The notes: generated from the sequence alone by a model not told the origin. 64,000 bases of DNA from Prorocentrum cordatum (GCA_963575745.1 CAUYUJ010002113.1:1206745-1270744), one strand, 5' to 3'. Positions 20,515 to 30,840 are shown, counted from the first letter of the stretch. A program made the numbers and translations.

Positions 20515-21000
20515 GCTACTACTGCTACTACTGCTACTGCTACTGCTACTGCTACTGCTACTGCTACTGCTACTACTACCCTACTCCTACTGACTACTAC
20601 GACTACTACTGCTGCTGCTGCTGCTGATACTATTACTACTACTACTACTACTACTACTAATACTACTACTACTACTACACTACGACTACGACTACGACTA
20701 CGAATACTACTACTGACTACCACTACTACTACTAATTACTACTACTACTACTTACTACTACTTACTTACTACTACTACTACTACTGCTACTACTACTACT
20801 ACTACTACTACTACTGCTGCTGCTACTACTACTAGTACTACTAGTACTAGTACTACTGATTACTACTACTACTACTAATTACCACTACTACTCCTACTAC
20901 TACTACTAATTACTACTACTACTCTACTACTACTACTACTACTAATAATAATAATTACCACTACTACTACTACTACTACCTACTACTACTACGACTACTG

Positions 21001-21031
<31 letters not shown>

Positions 21032-21202
21032 TACGACTACTGCTACTACTACTACTACTACTGCTACTACTACTACTACTACAACTACTACTACTACTAC
21101 TACTACTAATTACTACTACTACTACTACTAATTACCACTACTACTACTACTACGACTACTACTACTAATTGCTACTACTACTACTACTACTCTACTACTA
21201 CT

Positions 21203-21256
<54 letters not shown>

Positions 21257-21300
21257 TTACTACTACTGCTACTACTGCTACTACTACTACTACTTCTACG

Positions 21301-21331
<31 letters not shown>

Positions 21332-21491
21332 TACTACTACTACNNNNNNNNNNNNNNNNNNNNNNNNNNNNNNNNNNNNNNNNNNNNNNNNNNNNNNNNN
21401 NNNNNNNNNNNNNNNNNNNNNNNNNNNNNNNNNNNNNNNNNNNACTACTATTACTACTACTACTATACTACGACTACTACTACATGCTACG

Positions 21492-21552
<61 letters not shown>

Positions 21553-21563
21553 GTACTACGACT
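20323..21563. repeat. 1.2-kb (TAC)n trinucleotide tract
   Basis: Almost continuous ACT/TAC repeats with TGC, GAC and AAT interruptions, among the longest simple repeats in the window. It contains a run of N at 21344-21443, so the true length is unknown. Confidence 0.95.
21344..21443. other. Assembly gap of 100 N
   Basis: Exactly 100 undetermined bases inside the (TAC)n tract, the usual placeholder size for a gap of unknown length. Confidence 0.95.
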
Positions 21564-21900
21564 GATTCAGCATCAACTGTCGAAGGTCCTCTCGCGGATC
21601 TTTTGGATATGAGCTGGACCCCTCCTCCCTGGCTCGCGGAAAGCGCGCCCAGAAAGGGGGCACGGAGGCGCCGACTTTCAAAGAGACCGCGGGGAGGCCC
21701 GTCAGCTGCTGTTCGCAGCCATCCTGCTACCACAAGGGATGCTGAACCAGGAACGAACCGCCCTCCTCTTCTTCCTCCTCCTTCCCACCTCATCTCCTAT
21801 CCCCCTCCTCCTCCTCCTCCTCCTCCTCCTCCTCCTCCTCGTCCTCCTCCTCCTCCTGCACACTCGCGGGTGTGAACAAAAACACCCAGCCACTCCAGCT
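21564..21900. repeat. Unassigned DNA and (CCT)n tract
   Basis: (CCT)n at about 21800-21860. The preceding 230 bases show no recognised gene. Confidence 0.5.
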
Positions 21901-22230
21901 GCACCATAGCCTTCCGAACGCCCTGGACGCCTCGACTCCGCTGGGGACAGGGCGGAATGGCGTGCGCCACTTGAAAAACCTAACGACGGGGCGGTCCTGG
22001 CCACGGCGAGCCTCGGCCACGACGAGGCTCCGCCGACCCAGATCGAAGGACCTGCCCGACAGCCGGAGCCCCCTCCCGAGCCCGAGGCGGCCCTTCTTCT
22101 TCGCCATCCTGACCGCACGCTGTGTGAAGCCACCCCCGATTGTCGTCTCCCGACTCCTGCTGCCCGCCCCTGGCCTTCTGGAAGGCCAGCGCCTCTGAGC
22201 ATCGTGGAACCGATCCTCATCCCCACAGGC
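21880..22230 (-). CDS. Possible exonic sequence, hypothetical
   Basis: The minus strand has a methionine-led frame MAKKKGRLGLGRGLRL, then SFDLGRRSLVVAEARRG and VVRFFKWRTPFRPVPSGVEA. Composition is balanced and not repeat-derived, but no domain is recognised. Other frames are also open. Confidence 0.2.
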
Positions 22231-22265
22231 GTGGCCTTGGCAGCCTCGGCCCACTGGCCGACGTA

Positions 22266-22790
22266 TCAACCTGAGTTGGGACAGACTCTGCTCCCCTGCG
22301 GGTTTCGCGGGACCTGTCCCAACCTGATGCGGCGGGCTGGTGGAGCTGGGATACCATGGCCAAGTGGGGATGTGGATCGGATGCCGTCGGCAACGTTTGC
22401 ACAGCGTGTCGCGGCGGCGGCCCCGGAGACACGATATGTCTTGCGAGTGGATGGCGTGCCGCTCTGCTCCGCGGCACGGGAGGTTCGGAAAGGCCCGGGG
22501 CGTGGACGCCTGGGGACTGGGAAGCGGATAGCGCGCCGCGCCGAAGCGTGGTGAGCCAGAAGCGGCGGAGCGACGCTCTGTCCAAAAGCTCCCGACCGCA
22601 GGTCAAGACGATGCTGAGCCTCCTCGTAGCAGCGCTCGATAGCGCCAGCGCCCCCCCTGGGGCGTCTCAGCGGGTCCGCCAGCCGCAGGTCGGAGCAGAA
22701 GAGCAGCCAGTCCGGCATGTCCATCGCGCGGGAGCCGTCCTTGCGGGACGGGGAATTGTCAATACGCCACCGTGCCCCAGGGCACGTTGA
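22266..22790 (-). CDS. Possible exon; contains dispersed protein-like segment copy 2
   Basis: A minus-strand frame reads RMDMPDWLLFCSDLRL-like sequence (MDMPDWLLFCSDLRLADPL from 22724), then GAGAIERCYEEAQHRLDL. This is balanced, protein-like composition. It then enters the segment shared with 1.0 kb and 47.95 kb. In that segment another frame gives GRELLDRASLRRFW, so either a splice junction or a frameshift lies near 22600, or only one frame is real. No known family. Confidence 0.3.
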   Translation of the reverse strand, partial: STCPGARWRIDNSPSRKDGSRAMDMPDWLLFCSDLRLADPLRRPRGGAGAIERCYEEAQHRLDLRSGAFGQSVAPPLLAHHASARRAIRFPVPRRPRPGPFRTSRAAEQSGTPSTRKTYRVSGAAAATRCANVADGIRSTSPLGHGIPAPPARRIRLGQVPRNPQGSRVCPNSG

Positions 22791-23370
22791 GGCGTGGAAG
22801 AATGCAAGGTGCTGTCTGGTAGGGCTCCTGCGTTAAGATGCCTCGACGACGGGCCAAGATGGCCCCAAAGCGGCCGAAGATGCCTCCAAGAAGGCTCGAA
22901 AGGGACAAAAGAGGACCTGCGACAAGGTCCGCAAAAACAAAAAATTGTCGCATTCGTGCCTTTTCGGGCTTCCGTCAGTTCAAGACGCCCTAAGAAAACT
23001 CCACTATGGCCCAACAGGCCTCCACGAGGGCCCACAGATGACCCAAGAAGACTCCACGAAGGTCCAAGAAACATTCAAGACGGCCGCAATCCAACCCAAG
23101 AGGGCCTCCCGTGAGACCCAAGACGGCAATAGAAGGCCCCTCGAATGCCAAAGACGGCCCCACGGGCCCCAAGACACCAGCCACACGGCCAAGGGGCCAC
23201 AAGACGGCCCGAGAGCCCCAAGACGGCCTGACGAGGCCCCAGGACGGGCCAAGAATGGCCCAGAGGGACTCCCAAGACTGCCTCGCAGGAGGCCAAGACA
23301 TTCCCAAGAAGACCCAAACGAGTTCCTTCGGAGATCCTCAAAGCATGAAGACGAAAGGTGTCACATGTGA
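22791..23370 (+). repeat. LE repeat fragment C
   Basis: CCAAGATGGCCCCAAAG-type words in + orientation, with the AT-richer box (CAAAAACAAAAAATTGTCGC, then GGCTTCCGTCAGTTCAAGAC) at about 22930-22990. Neither terminal stem-loop is present. Confidence 0.65.
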
Positions 23371-23597
23371 CCGCCTGATTATTCCTTCTTCTCCTCCTGA
23401 TCGTCATCCTCCTGCTGCTTCTCCTCGTCCTCATGCTCATCGTCCTCGTCCTTGTCCTCGTCCTCGTCCTCGTCCTCGTTCTCCTCCTCCTCCTCATCCT
23501 CCTCTTCCTCCTCGTCATCATCATCATCATCAGCATCGTCGTCATCATCATAATCAACAAACAAAACCACCATCGTCACCACCACCACCGCCCCCAC

Positions 23598-23650
<53 letters not shown>

Positions 23651-23703
23651 GCAGCAGCATCATCATCATCATCATCATCATCATCATGATCATGATCATC
23701 ATG

Positions 23704-23746
<43 letters not shown>

Positions 23747-24050
23747 CTACCATCCTCAACACCATCAACACCGTTACCACCACCAGATTATGCAGACGCA
23801 GCATCATGATAATGGTTATGATCAGCATTGGCATCAGCATCACCATGGTCAGCATCGTGATTAACATTATCATCATGTTCATCATCACCAGCACCATCAG
23901 CATCATCATTGTCAGCATGAGCACTATCATCATCTGCAGCATCATCGTCATCATCAGCATCAGCATCATCAGTATCACCATCATCAACAACGTAATAGAC
24001 ATCCCCATCATCCTCATAATCCTCATCGTCCTCATCACGGCCCTCCTACA
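23371..24050. repeat. (TCC)n and (ATC)n microsatellites
   Basis: TCC/GTC repeats at about 23400-23510, then interrupted ATC repeats to about 24040. Met/Asp- and His/Ser-rich frames are artefacts. Confidence 0.85.
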
Positions 24051-24068
24051 GCACCCTGGAGACAGGAG

Positions 24069-24566
24069 GTGTCCCACGTCACAGCCTCCCGTGCCCTCTG
24101 GAACGGTCGCCACCCAGAATGCTGGGCTGGCACGGTGGTGGGGCTTGCCGCAGGCAGCTGGACAACCACGGCCCTGGGAACCGCCCGTCCTTCCCAGATC
24201 GCAGACGCTCTGACTCAGGCCGAGCGGCGTGCTCGTCCTCGACCTCGGCCCCCGGGGGCCGTTGTCGGGCCCCGGGGGCCCGCAGGAATCGGATCCAGGA
24301 CGGAAGGCCACCCCCCGTGGAGTGGGGTCCGGGGCCGCGGACGGTAACACATCCGACAGGCGGATGTCCGGGTGCGGGGAGCTCGGCAGGCACTGGATAG
24401 GGCTGCAGAGTCGCCCCCCCCCCCCCCCCCCGAGGGCCCGAGCACGCTCCTCAGAGGCGAGGGGCCAAGTGGTCCTTCGTCGTCCCTGGGTGCGCGGCTC
24501 AAGTGGGATTCCGTGGCCAAGAGTGTTGCCGTTGCACTCTCGCTGCTGAACAAGAAAGATGGTTGA
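24069..24566 (+). CDS. Possible exonic sequence, hypothetical
   Basis: The plus strand shows LKWDSVAKSVAVALSLLNKK ending at a TGA (24564-24566), preceded by a Pro run from a C-homopolymer and by GARQALDRAAES. An upstream frame has PECWAGTVVGLAAGSW. There is no domain, and linkage of the pieces is a guess. Confidence 0.2.
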
Positions 24567-24679
24567 CCCTCCCCCCTCCGATGCCCATTCCGTGTTTCGA
24601 TTGAAGTGACCGCTCTGGGTCTCGCACCCTGTTTTTTACACGGGAAGGTCCTAATCCTCAGACTGCACTGTCGGCTCCA

Positions 24680-24935
24680 CATGATAACAACACAAACAAC
24701 ATGAACAACACCAACAACACCAATAACAACAGCAACAACAGCAACAACAGCAGCAACAACAGCAACAACAGCAACAACAGCAACAACAGCAACAACAGCA
24801 ACAACAGCAACAACAGCAACAACGCCAACAACAACAACAACAGCAACAACAGCAACAACAGCGGCAACACCAGCAACAACAACAACGACAACGACAACAA
24901 CAACAACAGCAACTGCAACAGCAACAGCATTAACA
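24680..24935. repeat. (CAA/CAG)n tract
   Basis: CAACAACAG hexa- and nonamer repeats with a CGG and GAC interruption. It would encode Asn/Ser/Gln/Leu homopolymers but has no gene context. Confidence 0.9.
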
Positions 24936-25134
24936 ACGGCTCCCGCCTGACAATCCCAGACAGTATATATATGTGTATATATATTCAAAGCCACGCTCTC
25001 GCGCGTGATCGCCCCACAATGTACATGTGCAGGAGGCAGGCTCTGGCGTGGGACTTCCTCGCAGATGATTGCTCCGACTCTCCGCGCCCGCGACGCTCCA
25101 TGATCACGCTACCGCTCCGGACTTCCGCACGACT

Positions 25135-25375
25135 CACTTGGGAATTTTGGACGCCCGAAATGGGTACCGAACAAATGGGTACAATGCCCAACAGCAAAAG
25201 CTGTCCCAAACCAACAGCGGCCGCTGTTGGGCAGGCGGCCCTCTGTCTCAAATGGGCACAGGCCGCGGCGGCGTGGACAGCAAATCCTGTTCAAAATGAA
25301 CAGGAACTGCAGTTGGGCATTGTACCCATTCCTTCAGTACCCATTTCGGGCGTCCAGACACTTGGCAATCGCGCT
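25135..25375. mobile_element. M6 inverted-repeat element, copy 1
   Basis: CGCCCGAAATGGGTACCGA at 25151 is inverted by GTACCCATTTCGGGCG at about 25338. Inside, ACAATGCCCAACAGC faces GTTGGGCATTGT. The central palindrome is CAGCGGCCGCTG. Related pieces are at about 48835-48965 and 49625-49760. Confidence 0.75.
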
Positions 25376-25509
25376 GCCGCTCGAGACGCCCGCGCGCCTC
25401 ACGCAGGATGTTGGCGCTGCCGCGACCCGCCCGGCCTCGACCCGGCCATCCCCGGGCCCGCGCGCCTGGCCCGCCCGCCAGCAGTTATCCGCCCGCCCGG
25501 ACCGCCCCG

Positions 25510-25675
25510 CCTGGCTCGGAAACGAAGGATTGCAAAACAACTCAGGATTTCAAAAAAAAAAACAGGATTGCAAAAAAACCCAAAACGAAGGATTGCAAAA
25601 AAAACCCTCACTTGAACGAAGGATTGCAATCCTTCGTTTTTGCAATCCTTTGCAATCCTTCTTGCAATCCTCTGC
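25510..25675. repeat. AAGGATTGCAA array in both orientations
   Basis: The 11-mer AAGGATTGCAA or its core GGATTGCAA occurs about four times forward (25528-25628), then as TTGCAATCC about four times reversed (25625-25670). The switch point is the palindrome GAAGGATTGCAATCCTTC. Confidence 0.85.
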
Positions 25676-26054
25676 TCCGGACCCCCCTCCCGCAGATCTC
25701 TCTCCTCGCCGTCGCTCGGACGTCCACTCCCTGTGATTCTTGTCGGTCTCGTGCGCGGTCTGCTTCGCCAGATGATCACGGATGCTCCCAGGTGGCCCTC
25801 GCCGAAGGAAAAACGCAAACATCCGAGCGATGCCAATCTCTCTCGTGCTCCATCCTCCTCCCTGCCCCGCGTCCTTTCCTTATTATATCCTCCCTCTCTT
25901 CCCCTCGCTAGGGGCTGCGACAACGACGCGTGGCGGGCAAAGAAGATAACCAGATAGACCACCAAGGGGGGGGCACGATCGAAGACAAAGAGGGCGAGTA
26001 TATAGGGTTTGGGATGTGCGTGTCGAATGGTTTTCGAACAGGTAAGAGCGTTAT
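25676..26054. other. No gene recognised
   Basis: Mixed composition. No domain or repeat family is identified. Confidence 0.4.
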
Positions 26055-26215
26055 TGAAACGGCTGTTGGTGTTGTTGCTGCTGTTGTTGGTGTTGTTGCT
26101 GTTGGTTGTGTTGCTGTTGCTGCTGGTGTTGTTGCTGATGTTGTGGTGTTTGGTTGTGCTGTTGTTGTTTTTGTTGTTTGTTTGTTTGATTGCTTGCTTG
26201 TTGTTGTTGTTGCCG
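26055..26215. repeat. (GTT)n tract
   Basis: GTTGTTGCTGTT-type repeats, the reverse-strand counterpart of the CAA tract at 24.7 kb. Confidence 0.9.
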
Positions 26216-26311
26216 TCGCCCTCGCCCGCAGCCCGCCTACGACCCACCCGCGACCCAACCCGCGACCCTCCCCGCGCCCGCCCCATGACTCTTATCCGCA
26301 GACGCGGGATG

Positions 26312-26524
26312 CTACGTATCTCCACGGACCGCCGAGGTCCCCGAAGATGGATCTCCCAAGCGGTGGGCTGTGGACCGATCCCTGCACTCGACTTCGTCCT
26401 GCAGCCGCATGCTCGCGGAGGCTGCGAAGAACACCTTCAGGGTGCGGTCCTGCTCGCGCAGCATCGCCAAAGTCTCCAGCTCGAGCCCCGGAAACGCCGC
26501 ACCCAGGGCCTCTGGAGGAAGCAC
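26312..26524 (-). CDS. Exon-like sequence of an unidentified host gene
   Basis: The minus strand reads LPPEALGAAFPGLELETLAM, LREQDRTLKVFFAASASMRL, then QDEVECRDRSTAHRLGDPSS. Composition is balanced, with few rare residues and no repeat origin. A possible acceptor (TGCATATGCAG) lies directly upstream on that strand at about 26528-26538. The far end is not fixed. I do not recognise a family. Confidence 0.4.
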   Translation of the reverse strand: MLPPEALGAAFPGLELETLAMLREQDRTLKVFFAASASMRLQDEVECRDRSTAHRLGDPSSGTSAVRGDT

Positions 26525-26729
26525 ATCTGCATATGCAGAAATATAGCCTGAGCGACCTAAAGAAATTGGTATTTCGCACGATGGCGTCGCGACACTGCAC
26601 GGTGGCCTACGCGGGCCGCCAGAGCGGCACGCTGCATTGCAGACGATGGCGTTTACTCGCGACCTTACGCGAGCAACATACGAGCGAATGTCGGCGCAGA
26701 CATCCCCGTATTCTTCCGTCGCTCACCTG
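26525..26729. other. No gene recognised
   Basis: Short palindromic pieces (CTGCATATGCAG; ACTCGCGACCTTACGCGAG). Otherwise unassigned. Confidence 0.4.
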
Positions 26730-26880
26730 TCGAAGCTCCGCGCGGATTTCCTGATCGGCGCTGGAGCCCCCCTCGCGGCGACTCTGGCGCGCTCCGCGCG
26801 CCAGGGAAGAGGGGGTCCAGCACCGAACCAAGAAATCCACGCGGAGCTCCGACAACTTGTGTTTTCATGCCGCTGCGTGT
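26730..26880. mobile_element. Foldback element, decayed copy
   Basis: CTCCGCGCGGATTTCCTGAT and ATCCACGCGGAGCTCCGACA are inverted around GCGCGCTCCGCGCGCC. This is the same architecture as the copies at 49.4-50.6 kb. Confidence 0.7.
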
Positions 26881-27285
26881 CTCATCTTATCATTTGTCTT
26901 ATTCCTCCTCCTCCTCCTTATCCTCCTCCTCCGTCTCGTCCTCCTCCTCCTCCTCCTCCTCCGCTTCCTCTTACTATTATTAGTATGATTGGTACTGGTG
27001 TGATTCGTCTTCTTCCCAGCACTAATACTATTATGTTGTGTCCGATCGTTATCGATATTGTTTGTAAGATTAGCAATACTCGTATGATTTGCACTATGAT
27101 TCTTACTGGTATCAGTATTGTTGCTGTTAATATTTGCCGTCGTAAAATTCTTACAACTATTCGTCTTCAATTTCTTGTATTACTAATGGTAGTATGCTTA
27201 TTATTCAGGTTCGTCTTCCCTTTCTCTTCTTCATTCTTGAAACTGTTCGTCTTCTCAGTATTCATCTGATCATCCTTCTCCTTCT
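26881..27285. other. (CCT)n tract and AT-richer DNA
   Basis: (CCT)n at about 26904-26965, then AT-richer DNA (26970-27260) with many ATT/TTA words and no persuasive gene. Confidence 0.5.
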
Positions 27286-27289
27286 CCTT

Positions 27290-27463
27290 CTCCTGGCCTC
27301 GGCCGCGGCGGCGCCGCCTTCGGCGGCGCCGCCCTCGACCTCGGCCCCCTCCGCGCCCGACGGAGCGCGCCAGCCCCGGCGCCGCGGCGACTGCGAGGAG
27401 CTCAGGGCCCGCCGCAGCTCGGCGAAGGCCATCCACCTGTCGGAGGGCGCCTGCTGCACACAC
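27290..27463 (-). CDS. Possible further exon of the minus-strand gene
   Basis: Minus-strand VQQAPSDRWMAFAELRRALS is followed by SSQSPRRRGWRAPSGAEGAE and an Ala/Gly/Glu-rich end. It sits just downstream of the EF-hand-type gene on the same strand, separated by the T1 MITE. Membership in that gene is speculative. Confidence 0.25.
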
Positions 27464-27666
27464 TCGGGAGCGGCCAAGAGGGGGGGTGTCCAAGAGGGGG
27501 GGGGGGGGGGGGCAAATCATGACCGGCGGCATGTGCGCGGCCCAGCAGGGGGCCAGGGACGTAATGAAACAAGAGGAGGCGCCATGAGATCTGGGGAGAT
27601 ATCATGGCCCCCGCTATGATCTCCCCCACCCCCCCCCTTAGTCATCACCCTCTTTCCCGCCCCCGA
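27464..27666. mobile_element. T1 MITE, copy 2
   Basis: It begins TCGGGAGCGGCCAAGAGG and ends CTCTTTCCCGCCCCCGA, a terminal inverted repeat of about 20 bp. The interior shares GCAAATCATGACCGGCGGC with copies at 11.4 and 47.3 kb. The flanks GCACACAC and TGCACGCAC are similar but do not give a clean target duplication. Confidence 0.85.
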
Positions 27667-28038
27667 TGCACGCACCAGCTCGCCTGCGCCGACCCTGGCC
27701 GGACCCCGGGCCGAGACCCCCTCCTGCTTTGCAGCGAGCACGACGGCGAGCTTTCCCCCGCGGGGCCCTCGCCGGGCCCCGGGGCTGCCCGGCAGGGATA
27801 TGCGCGACGACGAGACGCCCGCGTGCAGGGGAGGGGGCCCAGAACTGCCGGGGGCCCTCGCTGCGAACCAGAAAAAAAAAGCACAGCGGGCCCGCGGGAG
27901 GGCACGTCTGCGCCTCGCTGGACCCTGGCTGGGCCCGTCCCGGGCCGAGGCTCTCGGTGTCTACGCCCTCCTGGCCCGGCGAGGAACGCACACACGCCGA
28001 TATCCTGCAGGATGTGCGTGCTTCCCTTCGCCCGGCAC
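27667..28038 (-). other. Probable intron or non-coding flank of the minus-strand gene
   Basis: The frame stays open but becomes Arg/Gly/Pro-rich with a nine-A run (27872-27880) and no conserved look. It lies after the proposed donor at 28039 and before the T1 MITE. Confidence 0.35.
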
Positions 28039-29474
28039 CTGGCGACACGCACCCACTTGAACTGCGCCGCGCTCCGCTCCTCCTCGCTCATCCGCGGCTC
28101 CTCCTCGTCCTCTGCGCCGCCGCCAGCAGCCTCGGCCTTTTCTGCAGGCCGCGCCTGCGGCCCCCTAGCGGCGTCGTGCTCGAGCTTCCGCCGGAGGATG
28201 GCGAGCGGCTCCCTCAACCTCGCGATGTCGTCGAGGGAGCACGTGCCGCTGCACGTCGGGTCGGCGAGCTGGAGGAGCCCCCTCTCGTCGAGGCCACAGA
28301 CGACCTCGGGGTCCACCCCCAGCAGCGCCAGGCCGCCAGCCAGCTCCATCATGCTCGCGCGGCCCCATACCTTGTGCGCCTCCTCCACACTGCCGAGCCG
28401 CGCACCCAAAGCAATGGGCAACGCCCTGGGCCCCCGGAACACCCCGGCGGCGTCCAGCCTCGCGAACAGGGACGCCTGCGCCCGGAGGTGCGTCGCCCAT
28501 CCGGACTCCGGCTTCACGCACTTGAGCCTCTGCAGCGCCGCCTGCCGCTCGCGTGCCCAGGGCAGCACCATCCGGGACACCTGGGCCTCCCTCTCCTGGT
28601 CCCCAAAGGCGAACCCTTCGGAGAGCAGCGGCCTGTGTTGGCCCTCGGCCTGCACCGAACGGTACCAGTGGACGCACGCCTCCGTGTCGCAGTAGCCCTC
28701 GGCCATGGTGGCCACGAACGGGGCCTCCACGCGGATGCTGCCGCTGAGGACGCCCATCCACGGGTTCGGCTTCCACGCCGCCCCGCGGTGCTTCTGGCTG
28801 GAGGACTGGAACGCCGACGAGCCGCCGGCCGTGGAGGCGCCCGCGGGCATCCAGCCCGTGGAGCTGTCCATCCAGCCCTCGCCAGTCGCCCGCGGAGACG
28901 CGCTCTGGCTGGGCGGCGGGGAGGCCGCGCGGCTGGCGGGCGACCGGGGGCTGGCGATCGCGCGGCCGCCCTCGAGCTCGTGCGCCCGCCGCTCGGCGTC
29001 GGGGCCCGCGGAGGGCCAGCGCGACGAGGTGCTGAGCCCCAGCGACGCGGACGCTCCGGCGGAGGCGGCCGCCCGCGGCCCTGTGCGCCAGGACGACGAG
29101 GACGACCCCGGGAACCAGCTCGAGCCGCTCGCGCATATCAGCGGCTGGCTCGAGGCGGTGATGTGCGGCAGCTCCGTCGACGAGCGCCCCGGCGGACCGG
29201 GCGCCAGCGCCGGCTCCGACGCCGAGGGCTGCAGCGCCCGCCGCTGCCGCAGCGTTTGCTCGATGGGCGCCGCGCTGAACTTGATGTCGGCGCCCTTGCG
29301 CCTCGGGATGGGCTTCCGCAGGCGGACCCGGGCCTCCTCGCGCTGCGGCGCCGAGATCCGGCTCACGGTGAGCTCCCCCGGGGCCTGGGCCACGCCCCCG
29401 CCGAGCGGGAAGGCCAGCTCGGCCGACGACCAGACGCCGGGGCTCGTCGAAGACACCGTGGACCGAAATATCAT
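28039..29474 (-). CDS. Host protein with EF-hand-like loop, partial gene
   Basis: This is the best host-gene candidate. The minus-strand ATG at 29474 opens about 478 codons of non-repetitive protein. The first third is Ser/Ala/Pro-rich and low complexity. A denser region follows (WKPNPWMGVLSGSIRVEAPF, then MAEGYCDTEACVHWYRSV and ARERQAALQRLKCVKPESGW). The C-terminal part reads ALGARLGSVEEAHKVWGRAS and ALLGVDPEVVCGLDERGLLQ, followed by DPTCSGTCSLDD at about 28227-28262, which fits the 12-residue EF-hand calcium-binding loop (Asp1, Ser5, Gly6, Asp12). Dinoflagellate proteins often carry degenerate EF-hand pairs of this kind. After RMSEEERSAAQFKWVRVA a CCAG|GTGCC donor at about 28039 probably starts an intron. 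The open frame beyond it to 27645 looks intronic. Calcium binding is inferred, and the partner and pathway are unknown. Confidence 0.55.
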
Positions 29475-29516
29475 GGCCGCCGGCGGGTCCTCTGCTGCTC
29501 CTAACTTGGCCGCACC

Positions 29517-29688
29517 GATTCGTAACGCGCAACCCGTAGCGTGTTGACGCGGAGCTCAGCACGTGAACTGAAAACGTGGGTCTGGCGCGGTATGTTCGCC
29601 AAAACATTGGCCAAAACATGCCGATCCAACACGCAGCGTGTTTTTTACACGGAAGTTTTGAACACGGTACGCGTTGCGTTTCGAAACG
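29517..29688. mobile_element. MITE-like element upstream of the minus-strand gene
   Basis: GATTCGTAACGCGCAACCCG at 29517 is inverted by a complement ending CGCGTTGCGTTTCGAAAC at about 29687, giving arms of about 25 bp. The GTAGCGTGTT/AACACGGTAC part is also paired. It starts 43 bp upstream of the ATG on the minus strand, so it lies in the leader or promoter. Confidence 0.55.
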
Positions 29689-30364
29689 GGCGTATGAGGG
29701 CAGCTAAGGCTCCTAATCCTCCTCCTCCTCGCCCCCGGCGCCGCTGGGGGTGGGCCCAGTCAAGCCGAAGGGGGGCCTCGTCGGGCCGAGGGCGGCCGAA
29801 TCACAGCCTGAGCCAGCATGGCTTGAGCCAGGCCGGCCGCGGACGCGCGCACCCGCGCGCACACTGTTGGCGTCTCGGCCACAGGCGCGGCGGCGCGGCG
29901 CAGAACAGGTCAGACACGCGCGCTCATACATACAGTGTGAAGGGCTCCTGAGGTCGTCTCGGGGTGAGAAGCTCGGGAACCGAAGGCGCTACGAAAAACT
30001 CAAGGTTAGAATATGGAGTTGGCGGTCTGGGGCACCTCTCGGGGCCTCACGCTGTGCCTCTCGTGCGCTTATAGAGTCTTCTTGGATCGTTCGGGGCATA
30101 TTGAGCTTTCCTGGCGGCCAAGGCAGGCCCTCTTGGGCTGTCTGGCCAGCTTCTTGGCACCCGCTTGAGACGTCGCGGGCCCGACTAGCGTAAAGGCCTC
30201 GGATTGACGTGCACTCCTGGGCCCCTCTTTGACACCACCTCCAATCCGACCCAGCGCACAAATCGACCTTCCAAGAGGATGGATTAATGGAGGGGGGCAG
30301 GACTGACAGGCTCCAGCCACAGGGCCAAAGGCGCGCTAGACTCGCTGGATTCTGCCCTGTTGTT
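29689..30364. other. Upstream region, no other gene seen
   Basis: GC-rich to 29900, then mixed composition. Apart from the spliced-leader-like relic nothing is recognised. Confidence 0.4.
29807..29836 (-). other. Spliced-leader-like relic, two tandem degenerate copies
   Basis: On the minus strand the sequence is CCGGCCTGGCTCAAG followed directly by CCATGCTGGCTCAGG. The dinoflagellate spliced leader ends CCATTTTGGCTCAAG, and these match it at 11 and 12 of 15 positions. Tandem relics of this kind are known from dinoflagellate genes re-inserted from trans-spliced mRNA. It lies about 335 bp upstream of the ATG at 29474, or about 160 bp if the MITE between them is removed. Confidence 0.45.
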
Positions 30365-30686
30365 TGTACACCCCGCTCCTCCTCCCTCCTCCTCCTCCTC
30401 CTCCTCCTCCTCCTCCTCCTCCTCCTCCTCCTCCTCCTCAGCTTCTCTCGACACCGACCCCGGGCACGTCTTCTGGGGCGCATTCTGACGACAAGGGTCT
30501 CGACTGCGAGCCGCCGCGGCCCAGGCCCCATAGGAGGCCCAAGCAGGCAACCGCCGTCGGGAGCCCGCCTCCCAATTCGGGTCGGACGGGAAAGGGGGGT
30601 TAGCAAAAGGGGGTTAGTGCGAGGCGAGCAGTCCTCCATATCCAGAGGACGGTTGACCACCGCCTCCCGAACCTCAGGGGGAGGAG
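30365..30686. repeat. (CCT)n tract and flank
   Basis: CCT repeats at about 30372-30440. The rest of the interval is unassigned. Confidence 0.7.
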
Positions 30687-30840
30687 GACACTGATACATA
30701 CAGACATACAGACATACAGACATACAGACATACAGACATACAGACATACAGACATAGAGACATACAGACATACAGACATACAGACATACAGACATACATG
30801 CATGCATGCATGCATGCATACATGCATACATACATATACA
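30687..30840. repeat. (CAGACATA)n and (CATG)n microsatellite
   Basis: The 8-mer CAGACATA repeats about 13 times (30700-30800), followed by CATGCATG and CATACATA. The minus strand reads Met/Cys/Val/Tyr repeats, an artefact. Confidence 0.95.

Noticed and set aside
27645-28038. C-terminal extension of the minus-strand host frame to 27645
   Set aside because: Composition changes after the donor-like CCAG|GTGCC, and the frame runs into the T1 MITE.
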